Shown here: positions 54,976-64,000 of the stretch, in pieces
How the letters are laid out: each line of letters opens with the position of its first letter
Numbering within the stretch: position 1 is the first letter of the stretch
Assembly: GCF_043290135.1 (NCBI RefSeq)
Contig: NC_134701.1
Span: 3,801,001-3,865,000 of the forward strand
Reading direction: 5' to 3'
Length of the DNA: 64,000 nucleotides
Source of the DNA: Rhipicephalus microplus
Taxonomy: Eukaryota; Arthropoda; Arachnida; Ixodida; Ixodidae
Notes under the pieces: model-generated
The model's database searches: none
The model's input: only the letters and a program-made list of their open reading frames with translations
What the model was told of the DNA's origin: nothing
Position numbers and translations under genes: made by a program

Positions 54976-57372
54976 GGTCGTAAAACCGCATTAAACAATG
55001 TCACTTAGTGAGATGCAGTGTTTTTCACCTTTACAAGTTGGGAACTGTGATATCTAATGTGAAAGCGCTTGAAACCGTCATAATGTTGTAGAAAGCAATG
55101 TAAAGTAGCGAGTAAAACGTTTTCTAACGATAGAAGTGCGAAGGTTATGTTAGGTTGAGTTATGTTAGTTTAAGCTAGGTAGCGTCGTGAAACTACCAAA
55201 AACAACGTCATCTAACGAGATAGTGTTGTTTTATTGCGAGTACGAAACTGCGATAGGTGAAATATTGGGAAAGCACACAAAATACATGAACTAGCCAGAT
55301 ACTGCGTCTTGTGCCGTTACAAGTGCGAAACTGCTTTATTGTGATATTCTCGTTAAAGCGCATGCAAGTATTGTGAAACCTTAAAGAACGATGTCATTTA
55401 GCGAGATACAGCGTTCTGTACTGTAATAAGTTGGTGAGAAACTGTGAGGTCAAGCAAATATCGTAATTGTGAACGAAACAGTGTAATTGAGCGTATTTAA
55501 ATACAAGTACGAATGTTAGGTTAGGTTGAGATATCAACCGTCGTAAAACCGCATTAAACAATGTCACTTAGTGAGATAGAGTGTTTTTCAACATTACAAG
55601 TCGGGAACTACGATATCTAAAGTGAAAGCGCATGAAACCGTCGTGATCTTGTAGAAAACATTGTAAAATTGCGAGTAAAACGTTTTCTAAAGATAGAAGT
55701 GCGAAGGTTAGCTTGAGTTATGTTAGTTTAAGCTATGTAGCGTCGTGAGACCACCAAAAAGGACGTCATCTAACGAGATAGTGTTGTTTTATTGCATGTA
55801 CGAAACTGCAATAGGTGAAATGTTGTGAAAGTACACAAAACGGCTTGAACAAGCCAGATACTGCGTGTTGTACCGTTACAAGTGCGAAACTGCTATATTG
55901 TGATATTCTTGTTAAAGCGCATGCAAGCATCGTGAAACCTTAAAGAACAATGTCATTTAGCGAGATACAGCGTTCTGTACTGCAATAAGTTGGTGAAAAA
56001 CTGTGAGGTTATGCAAATATCGTAATTGTGAACGAAACAGTGTAATAGAGCGTTTTTCAATACAAGTACGAATGTTAGGTTAGGTTAAGATATGAACCGT
56101 CGTAAAACCGCATTAAACAATGTCACTTAGTGAGATGCAGTGTTTTTCACCTTTACAAGTTGGGAACTGCGATATCTAATGTGAAAGCGCTTGCAAACGT
56201 CGTAATGTTGTAGAAAGCAATGTAAAGTAGCGAGTAAAACGTTTTCTAACGATAGAAGTGCGAAGGTTATGTTAGGTTGAGTTATGTTAGTTTTAGCTAG
56301 GTAGCGTCGTGAAACCACCAAAAACGACGTCATCTAACGAGATAGTGTTGTTTTATTGCGAGTACGAAACTGCGATAGGTAAAATGTTGGTTAGGTTAGG
56401 TTAGGTAAGGTAAGGATATTTTGGTTAGGTTAGGTAAGGTTAGGTTATGTTAGGTTAGGTTGGGTTAGGTTAGGTTAGGTTACGTTAGGTTAAGGTATGA
56501 ACCGTCGTAAAACCGCAATAAACAATGTCACTTAGTGAGATGCAGTGTTTTTCACCTTTACAAGTTGGGAACTGCGATATCTAATGTGAAAGCGCTTGAA
56601 ACCGTCGTAATGTTGTAGAAAGCAATGTAAAGTAGCGAGTAAAACGTTTTCTAACGATAGAAGTGCGAAGGTTATGTTAGGTTGAGTTATGTTAGGTTAG
56701 GTTGACATATCAACCGTCGTAAAACCGCATTAAACAATGTCACTTAGATGTAGTGTTTTTCAACATTACAAGTCGGGAACTACGTTATCTAATGTGAAAG
56801 CGCATGAAACCGTCGTAATCTTGTAGAAAACATTGTAAAGTGGCGAGTAAAACGTTTTCTAACGATAGAAGTGCGAAGGTTAGGTTAGGTTAGGTTAGTT
56901 TAAGCTAGGTAGCGTCGTGAAACTACCAAAAACGACGTCATCTAACGAGATTGTTGTTTTATAGCGAGTATTAAACTGCGATAGGTGAAATGTTGTGAAA
57001 GCCCACAAAACGGCATGAACAAGCCAAATACTGTGTGTTCTACCGTTACAAGTGCGAAACTGCTATATTGTGATATTCTCGTTAAAGCGCATGCAAGCAT
57101 CGTGAAACCTTAAAGAACAATGTCATTTAGCGAGATACAGCGTTCTGTACTGCAATAAGTTGGTGAAAAACTGTGAGGTTATGCAAATATCATAATTGTG
57201 AACAAAACAGTGTAATAGAGCGTTTTTAGATACAAGTGCGAATGTTAGGTTAGGTTAAGATATGAACCGTCGTAAAACCGCATTAAACAATGTCAATTAC
57301 TGAGATGCAGTGTTTTTCACCATTAAAAGTGGGGAACTGCGATATTTATAGTGAAAGCGCTTGCAACCGTCG
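54976..57372 (+). repeat. Satellite spacer with one C-joint short TTAGG array
   Basis: Paralogue of 35270-39442, without the extra 1.75-kb tandem copy found there. Short array 56390-56493 follows taaaatgttg. Carries 'gaaatattggg', 'gtgagaccaccaaaaagg' and 'cttagatgtag' markers. The antisense frame at 56127-56333 is a satellite by-product. No gene. Confidence 0.82.
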
Positions 57373-58029
57373 TTAGGTTAGGTTAGGTTAGGTTAGGTTT
57401 GGTTAGTTTAGGTTAGGTTAGGTTAGGTTATATTAGGTTAGGTTGGGTTGAGTTGGGTTAGGTTAGGTTAGGTTAGGTTGGGTTAGGTTAGGCTAGGTTA
57501 GGTTAGGTTACGTTAGGTTAGGTTAGGTTACGTTAGGTTAGGTTAGGTTAGGTTACGTTAGGTTAGGTTAGGTTAGGTAAGGATAATTTGGTTAGGTTAG
57601 GTAAGGTTAGGTTAGGTTAGGTTAGGTTAGGTTAGGTTGGGTTGGGTGTTGTTGGGTTGGGTTGGGTTGGGTTAGGTTGGGTTAGGTTAGGTTAGGTTAC
57701 GTTAGGTTAGGTTAGGTTAGGTTACGTTAGGTTATGTTAGGTTAGGTTAGGTTACGTTAGGTTAGGTTAGGTCAGGTAAGATTAGGTTACGTTAGAATAG
57801 GTTAGGTTAGGTTAGGTTACGTTAGGTTAGGTTAAGTTAGGTTAGGTTAGGTTTGGTTAGCTTAGGTTAGGTTAGCTTAGGTTTGGTTAGGTTGGGTTGG
57901 GTTGGGTTAGGTTGGGTTAGGTTAGTGTAGGTTAGGTTAGGTTAGGTTAGGTTGGGTTGGGTTGGGTTAGGTTAGGTTAGGTTAGGTTAGGTAAGGTTAG
58001 GCTAGGTTAGGTTAGGTTACGTTAGGTTA
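57373..58029 (+). repeat. Long degenerate (TTAGG)n array 21
   Basis: Shares all private marks of array 17 (50228-50889) and is shorter by one 5-bp unit, which accounts for the offset change from 7145 to 7140 across it. Confidence 0.88.
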
Positions 58030-58526
58030 AGGTATGAACCGTCGTAAAACCGCATTAAACAATGTCATTTAGTGAGATGCAGTGTTTTTCACCTTTACAA
58101 GTTGGGAACTGTGATATCTAATGTGAAAGCGCTTGAAACCGTCATAATGTTGTAGAAAGCAATGTAAAGTAGCGAGTAAAACGTTTTCTAACGATAGAAG
58201 TGCGAAGGTTATGTTAGGTTGAGTTATGTTAGTTTAAGCTAGGTAGCGTCGTGCAACTACCAAAAACAACGTCATCTAACGAGATAGTGTTGTTTTATTG
58301 CGAGTACGAAACTGCGATAGGTGAAATGTTGTGAAAGCACACAAAACGGCATGAACAAGCCAAATACTGCGTGTTGTACCGTTACAAGTGCGAAACTGCT
58401 ATGTTGCGATATTTTCGTTAAAGCGCATGCAATCATCGTGAAACCTTAAAGAACGATGTCATTTAGCGAGATACAGCGTTCTGTACTGCAATAAGTTGGT
58501 GAAAAACTGTGAGGTTATGCAAATAT
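58030..58526 (+). repeat. Satellite cycle cut by the 3' LINE piece
   Basis: A to E sub-repeats, ending in 'gaggttatgcaaatat' at 58526. By eye identical to 50890-51386, with four differences from 40090-40586 (for example attttcg versus attctcg). Confidence 0.84.
58521..58526 (+). repeat. Left target-site duplication aaatat
   Basis: aaatat at 58521-58526 is repeated at 61125-61130 on the far side of the LINE. It occurs once in the empty paralogous site at 40581-40586 ('gcaaatatcctaattg'). Confidence 0.75.
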
Positions 58527-60796
58527 ATGACGGGCTAACGCAAACTGTCACTGAACTTACTCGGATAGGGACTACAAGGTCATCTATCCTTGATTTGGTT
58601 TTTGTGTCCCCAAAGCTGTTGCCGTTACTCAGCCGTTGTGAAGTTGTAGAAGGCCTATCCGACCACAGAATGGTAGTAACGCACCTAGCATTGTCCCCAG
58701 ACACCTTGGGTAAACCCACACTTAGCACTGTATTGAATTTTATGGCGGCTGATGATGTGTCTATTCTGGACTATCTTGAAAGGTCCTTTGACGAATTTCA
58801 GGTCCTTTACAACACTGACTGCAGTACTGATAGGCTATGGCATTTCTTTTCAACTGTTGTAGGGAAGTGCATAGACAGCTATGTACCTAGGATTAGAAAA
58901 CGCATTTGTAAAACCAATCCCTGGATCACCAGAGAAATCATTCACATAAAAAGAAAACTAAAACGGAAACGGAAATCTTGTGCAAAAAATTGTACCCCTG
59001 AAGGAACAGCTTGCATTTCTTCAATGAGACAAGAACTGAAACGTCTGATCAAGCAGTCCAAGGATCGGTTTTTCAATGTGACATTGACGAAATACTTGAA
59101 GGAAGCCCCCTCAAGGTTTTGGCGCTTTGTAACTCCCCCAGCAAGCTCTCCGAGGCCACCTGAAATTACTCAACAACGTGTTGATGATTTCAATTCTTTT
59201 TTTGCTTCTGTGTTTACTCATGATAATGGCAATTTGCCCGAGTTTTCTACGTCACCATTGCAGCGGCCGATCGATGATGTGGAAATTAGCGAAGAGGGTG
59301 TTCTAAATCTTTTACTTAATATAAATACAAGAAAAACCCCCGGCCCTGATGGTATACCAAACGAATTTCTGTACAGATACGCTGAATGGGCGGCTCGCTT
59401 CCTTACAAAAATTTTTCAGTCGTCCCTGCGCAGTGGCTCTTTCCCACTAGCGTGGAAGCAGGCTAAAATTACCCCTGTTCACAAAAGTGGCTCCTCTCGA
59501 GACGAGCGCAACTACCGTCCTATTTCGCTTATCAGTACATGTTCAAAGATACTCGAGCACATTATTAACAAACACTTGATGTCCTATCTTGATACGCACA
59601 ATCTATTATCTTCGAAGCAGCATGGCTTCCGCCGAGGCTTATCTACAACAACTCAGTTAATCGGATTTGTTCATGATCTTTCAAAAACAATCAATTTGCG
59701 TGGTCAAACTGATGTGGTATATTTGGATTTCGCAAAGGCATTTGATAAAGTGTCGCACTCAAAGCTCCTGTTTAAAATTGACAAAACGTTTCAAAATAGT
59801 CACTTGACAAAATGGTTTTCATCCTATCTCAGCTGCCGTCAGCAGTTTGTTCAAATAAAAAATAAACAGTCTAGAGCAGTTGCAGTGAATTCTGGAGTTC
59901 CCCAGGGGAGCGTGCTGGGTCCCCTTTTATTTTTGTTATATATAAATGACCTACCAAACCGCGTTACGGTCCCGATAAGGTTGTTTGCCGATGACTGTGT
60001 TGTTTATAGTAGAATCGAGACTGAACATGACCAAGTTAATCTAAACAACAATCTTCAAAGAATAAAGGATTGGTGCGAAGAATGGCAAATGAGTTTGAAC
60101 ACAGAAAAAACAGTCTTTATGACTATAACTAGAAAGAAAGCACCTCTAGATTACAACTACCAGATTGGCAATGCTTTCCTCAAGCGTGTACAAAACTATA
60201 AATATCTTGGGTTATGGTTCACGCCCGACCTCCGGTGGAACACTCATATTGATAATGTATGCTCCAGGGCTACCAAGGCATTGTATAGCCTTAGACGTAA
60301 CCTTTATACCGCCCCATCTGATATAAAGTGTCTTGCTTACAAAACTCTTGTCAGACCCATTATCGAATATTCTAAAATTGTCTGGGACCCTTACACAAAG
60401 ACAAACTGCAATAAAATAACAAAAATACAGCGACTTGGTGCGAGATTTATTTTTAATAAATATAGCCGACATCATTCTCCTACTGAACTCTGTAAAAAAG
60501 CTGGACTGGATAGTCCTGAACTTAGGACGAGGATTGAGCGTCTGAAATTCCTCTTCCAGTTAATTCATAATCAATTTAAACTAAACTATTCAGATTACTT
60601 CCAGGTCAACACACAAGAACACTCCAGACATCGCCATAATATGTATATACCACCCCTAGTCCCACGTAACGATTGCTTTAAGTTCAGTTACTTTCCACGT
60701 GCTATTGAAGATTGGAATATGCTGCCAGAGTCTATAATTGGTTGTTCCTCGCTTACATCATTTGAACTGAATCTAAAACGTTTATTTTCCGAATAA
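58526..60796 (+). pseudogene. LINE ORF2, C-terminal piece: endonuclease end plus reverse transcriptase
   Basis: Open from the satellite (TTG at 58496, first in-frame ATG at 58517) to TAA at 60794-60796. Counting residues from 58496, the first ten are satellite-encoded. Then come an endonuclease remnant LTQTVTELTRIGTTRSSILDLVF (about 14-36) and SDHRMV (55-60, with the catalytic Asp-His). Reverse transcriptase motifs in order: KTPGPDG (280-286), NYRPISLIS, KQHGFRRG, motif A YLDFAKAFD (409-417, catalytic Asp411), motif B SGVPQGSVLGP (466-476), motif C FADD (497-500, both catalytic Asp), then the thumb and a C-terminal region with IQRLGARFIFNKYSR. The polymerase part looks intact. The endonuclease lacks its N-terminal half and the GDFN segment, so the copy is not autonomous. 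No RNase H domain is seen. It would be a cytoplasmic/nuclear RNP enzyme that copies its own RNA at a nick. Confidence 0.88.
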
Positions 60797-61101
60797 CAGT
60801 GACATATGTTTTTTTTTTTTGCGTGTGTGTGTGTACTTTTTGTTGGTTGCATGATCCTGCAGTAGTTGTCTTTCAAATCTTCAGCGCGGTGCAAAAGTGC
60901 CGCCTCAAATGCGTCATGTGCTGTTCTGCGCGTATGTATTGCATCGCATGTGTGTTCCATTTATGTATGTTATGTATAACTTCGAGTTGCTGGTCACAAT
61001 AATACTGAGAAATTATCTCGAGACCTGTACGGTACTTCTTTTTTGCAAATAATTGTTTGTACTTCCACCCTGTAACGGCCCACTTCTGGGCTAACAGTAT
61101 A
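60797..61101 (+). other. LINE 3' untranslated region
   Basis: About 305 bp of non-coding sequence after the ORF2 stop. It includes a T run (60809-60820) joined to a short (GT)n tract (60821-60834). Short frames on both strands here are incidental. Not similar to the satellite. Confidence 0.75.
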
Positions 61102-61124
61102 AATAAATGAAATGAAATGAAATG
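61102..61124 (+). terminator. Polyadenylation signal and (aaatg)n tail of the LINE
   Basis: AATAAA at 61102-61107 runs directly into four aaatg-type units, ending where the aaatat target duplication and the satellite resume. A simple-repeat tail rather than poly(A) is typical of several CR1/L2-like families. Confidence 0.75.
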
Positions 61125-63480
61125 AAATATCCTAATTGTGAACGAAACAGTGTAATAGAGCGTTTTTTAATATAAGTGCGAATGTTAGGTTAGGTTAAGA
61201 TATCAACCGTCGTAAAACCGCATTAAACAATGTCACTTAGTGAGATGCAGTGTTTTTCACCATTACAAGTCGGGAACTGCGATATCTAATGTGAAATCGC
61301 TTGCAAACGTCGTTAGGTTAGGTTAGGTTTGGTTAGGTTAGGTTAGGTTAGGTTACGTTAGGTTAGGTTAGGTTAGGTTTGGTTAGGTTAGGTTAGGTTA
61401 GGTTAGGTTAGGGTATGTTAGGTAAGGTTTGGTTAGGTTAGGTTAGGTTAGGTTGGGTTAGGTAAGGTTAGGTTAGGTTAAGATATGAACCGCGCTAAAA
61501 CCGCATTAAACAATGTCACTTAGTGAGATGCTGTGTTTTTCACCATTACAAGTCGGGAACTGCGATATCTAATGTGAAAGCGCATGAAACCGTCGTAATC
61601 TTGTAGAAAACATTGTAAAGTAGCGAATAAAACGTTTTCTAACGATAGAAGTGCGAAGGTTCGGTTAGTTTGAGCTAGGTAGCGTCGTGAAACCACCAAA
61701 AACGATGTCATCTAACGAGATAGTGTTGTTTTATTGCGAGTACGAAACTGCGTTAGGTGAAATATTGGGAAAGCACACAAAATGGCATGAACTAGCCAGA
61801 TACTGCGTCTTGTGCCGTTACAAGTGCGAAACTGCTTTATTGTGATATTCTCGTTAAAGCGCATGCAAGTATCGTGATACCTTAAAGAACGATGTCATTT
61901 AGCGAGATACAGCGTTCTGTACTGTAATAAGTTGGTGAGAAACTGTGAGGTCAAGCAAATATCGTAATTGTGAACGAAACAGTGTAATTGAGCGTATTTA
62001 GATACAAGTGCGAATGTTAGGTTAGGTTGAGATATCAACCGTCGTAAAACCGCATTAAAAAATGTCACTTAGTGAGATGTAGTGTTTTTCAACATTACAA
62101 GTCGGGAACTACGATATCTAATGTGAAAGCGCATGAAACCTTCGTAATCTTGTAGAAAACACTGTAAAATTGCGAGTAAAACGTTTTCTAAAGATAGAAG
62201 TGCGAAGGTTAGCTTGAGTTATGTTAGTTTAAGCTATGTAGCGTCGTGAGACCACCAAAAAGGACGTCATCTAACGAGATAGTGTTGTTTTATTGCATGT
62301 ACGAAACTGCAATAGGTGAAATGTTGTGAAAGTACACAAAACGGCTTGAACAAGCCAGATACTGCGTGTTGTACCGTTACAAGTGCGAAACTGCTATATT
62401 GTGATATTCTTGTTAAAGCGCATGCAAGCATCGTGAAACCTTAAAGAACAATGTCATTTAGCGAGATACAGCGTTCTGTACTGCAATAAGTTGGTGAAAA
62501 ACTGTGAGGTTATGCAAATATCGTAATTGTGAACGAAACAGTGTAATAGAGCGTTTTTCAATACAAGTACGAATGTTAGGTTAGGTTAAGATATGAACCG
62601 TCGTAAAACCGCATTAAACAATGTCACTTAGTGAGATGCAGTGTTTTTCAACTTTACAAGTTGGGAACTGCGATATCTAATGTGAAAGCGCTTGCAAACG
62701 TCGTTAGGTTAGGTTGGGTTAGGTTAGGTTAGGTTAGGTTACGTTAGGTTAGGTTTGGTTAGGTTAGGTTAGGTTAGGTTATGTTAGGTGTGGTTAGGTT
62801 AGGTTAGGTTAGGTTAAGATATGAACCGCGCTAAAACCGCATTAAACAATGTCACTTAGTGAGATGCAGTGTTTTTCACCATTACAAGTCGGGAACTGCG
62901 ATATCTAATGTGAAAGCGCATGAAACCGTCGCAATCTTGTAGAAAACATTGTAAAGTAGCGAAAAAAACGTTTTCTAACGATAGAAGTGCGAAGGTTAGG
63001 TTAGTTTGAGCTACGTAGCGTCGTGAAACCACCAAAAACGATGTCATCTAACGAGAAAGATTTGTTTTATTGCGAGTACGAAACTGCGATAGGTGAAATG
63101 TTGTGAAAGCACACAAAACGGCATGAACAAGCCAAATACTGCGTGTTCTACCGTTACAAGTGCGAAACTGCTATATTGTGATATTCTCGTTAAAGCGCAT
63201 GCAAGCATCGTGAAACCTTAAAGAACAATGTCATTTAGCGAGATACAGCGTTCTGTACTGCAATAAGTTGGTGAAAAACTGTGAGGTTATGCAAATATCG
63301 TAATTGTGAACAAAACAGTGTAATAGAGCGTTCTTAGATACAAGTGCGAATGTTAGGTTAGGTTAAGATATGAACCGTCGTAAAACCGTATTAAACAATG
63401 TCAATTAGTGAGATGCAGTGTTTTTCACCATTAAAAGTGGGGAACTGCGATATCTAATGTGAAAGCGCTTGCAACCGTCG
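61125..63480 (+). repeat. Satellite spacer right of the 3' LINE piece, two short arrays
   Basis: Starts with the right aaatat. 61131-61517 matches 40587-40976 including private 'ttttttaatataag' and 'gaaatcgcttgc'. 61408 to about 63426 then matches 43817-45840 at an offset of about 17.59 kb. Short arrays lie at 61313-61480 and 62704-62817. The uninterrupted 'aatgtcacttagtgagatgctg' near 61513 is the empty site of the 5' LINE piece. Antisense frames at 61520-61711 and 62856-63047 are satellite by-products. No gene. Confidence 0.83.
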
Positions 63481-64000
63481 TTAGGTTAGGTTAGGTTAGG
63501 TTAGGTTAGGTTTGGTTAGGTTAGTTTAGGTTAGGTTAGGTTAGATTAGGTTAGGTTGGGTTGAGTTGGGTTAAGTTAGGTTAGGTTAGGTTAGGTTAGG
63601 TTAGGTTACGTTAGGTTAGGTTAGGTTACGTTAGGTTAGGTTAGGTTACGTTAGGTTAGGTTAGGTTAGGTAAGGATAATTTGGTTAGGTTAGGTAAGGT
63701 TAGGTTAGGTTAGGTTAGGTTGGGTTGGGTGTTGTTGGGTTGGGTTGGGTTGGGTTGGGTTAGGTTGTGTTAGGTTAGGTTACGTTACGTTAGGTTAGGT
63801 TAGGTTAGGTTACGTTAGGTTACGTTAGGTTATGTTAGGTTAGGTTAGGTTACGTTAGGTTAGGTTAGGTCAGGTAAGGTTAGGTTACGTTAGAATAGGT
63901 TAGGTTAGGTTACGTTACGTTAGGTTAAGTTAGGTTAGGTTAGGTTTGGTTAGCTTAGGTTAGGTTAGCTTAGGTTAGGTTAGGTTGGGTTGGGTTGGGT
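63481..64000 (+). repeat. Long degenerate (TTAGG)n array 22, cut by the window end
   Basis: At least 520 bp. 'gggttaagttagg' near 63567, five TTGGG units at 63735-63759, and the gtcagg/ttagaatagg block near 63867-63898 place it with arrays 10, 12 and 20. It continues past the window. Confidence 0.88.

Larger units (their letters stand above)
58527..61124 (+). mobile_element. Non-LTR retrotransposon, 5'-truncated copy with intact reverse transcriptase
   Basis: 2.6 kb insertion: C-terminal part of the endonuclease, a complete reverse transcriptase and C-terminal region, a 3' UTR, an AATAAA signal and an (aaatg)n tail. It is flanked by the 6-bp duplication aaatat, and an empty paralogous site is present in the same window. 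These are the marks of target-primed reverse transcription with 5' truncation. The short pentanucleotide tail in place of poly(A) fits the CR1/L2-like group. The absence of any stop or frameshift over about 2.27 kb of coding sequence suggests a recent insertion. Confidence 0.88.

Noticed and set aside
60212..61002. Short frames overlapping or following the reverse transcriptase (60212-60475 and 60688-60960 on -, 60799-61002 on +)
   Set aside because: Shadows of the reverse-transcriptase ORF or low-complexity 3' UTR with T and GT runs.
40977..61124. One full-length LINE split by a later 15-kb satellite insertion
   Set aside because: The 3' piece has its own target duplication and an empty site at 40586, about 45-60 residues of endonuclease are missing between the pieces, and the flanks do not join up. 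A simple interrupted element does not fit.
58527..61124. Telomere-specific TRAS/SART-type retrotransposon
   Set aside because: The element is inserted in the satellite word gcaaatat|cc and not in TTAGG. The tail is aaatg-type and no RNase H or telomere-targeting context is seen.
26606..63047. Recurrent antisense open frames of 63-77 codons (26606, 30424, 36854, 43929, 45270, 49362, 53610, 56127, 61520, 62856), with near-identical products
   Set aside because: They lie wholly within satellite sub-repeats and appear only where a copy happens to lack a stop. Their similarity reflects DNA-level repeat identity. No codon-level conservation, start context or partner gene supports translation.
1..64000. 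tRNA, rRNA or other structural RNA genes
   Set aside because: No tRNA A/B-box pairs with foldable arms and no rRNA motifs were recognised. The satellite words do not form long stable hairpins by eye.

Overview
This is eukaryotic, repeat-dominated DNA with no recognisable host gene. Its signature is (TTAGG)n, the telomere repeat of most insects and many other arthropods. The tracts alternate with a complex satellite and always have the G-rich strand on +. The window therefore looks like a subtelomere, or a large interstitial telomeric block, of an arthropod. If the orientation reflects a real chromosome end, that end lies to the right. The style of the two LINE fragments would suit a chelicerate such as a hard tick, but the species cannot be fixed from the sequence.

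The non-telomeric part is one satellite family with a period of about 556-559 bp. I can split it into six diverged sub-repeats (called A-F here), each carrying a version of the core acaagtgcgaaactgc. In the first unit the cores are 99, 100, 84, 107, 77 and 89 bp apart. TTAGG arrays are attached at fixed places. Most start right after sub-repeat A, at gcaa(a/c)cgtcg. A minority start inside sub-repeat C, after taaaatgttg. All end in ggttaaggtatgaacc or ggttaagatatgaacc. Long arrays (about 500-710 bp) are degenerate and carry the same ordered set of variant units, so they were copied as DNA blocks and are not fresh telomerase product. Short arrays (about 90-170 bp) are more regular.

Layout. 1-12096 and 12097 to about 23330 are two tandem copies of a higher-order unit. 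They differ mainly by an extra 809-bp tandem duplication in the first copy. About 23330-28700 is a mosaic of shorter, rearranged blocks. About 28700-35900 holds a second higher-order pair, one copy of which lacks exactly one spacer unit (559 bp). About 35270-45840 and 54976-63426 form a long dispersed duplicated segment (offset about 17.6 kb at its right part). A third set of related blocks lies between them at about 46-54.5 kb.

The only coding sequence belongs to non-LTR retrotransposons. At 40977-43034 is the 5' part of a LINE: tandem 295-bp 5'-UTR monomers, an intact ORF1, and ORF2 cut off inside the endonuclease. It is preceded by a 96-nt scrap of another LINE's reverse transcriptase. At 58527-61124 is a 3' part: the end of the endonuclease, an intact reverse transcriptase, a 3' UTR and an ATGAA-type tail. 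It is flanked by a 6-bp target-site duplication. The two pieces sit about 390 bp apart in equivalent positions of the two copies of the duplicated segment, and each copy provides the empty site for the other's insertion. Neither piece is a complete autonomous element.

Coordinates of satellite blocks and arrays were read by eye and may be off by a few bases. Similarity statements rest on shared landmark variants, not on computed alignments.
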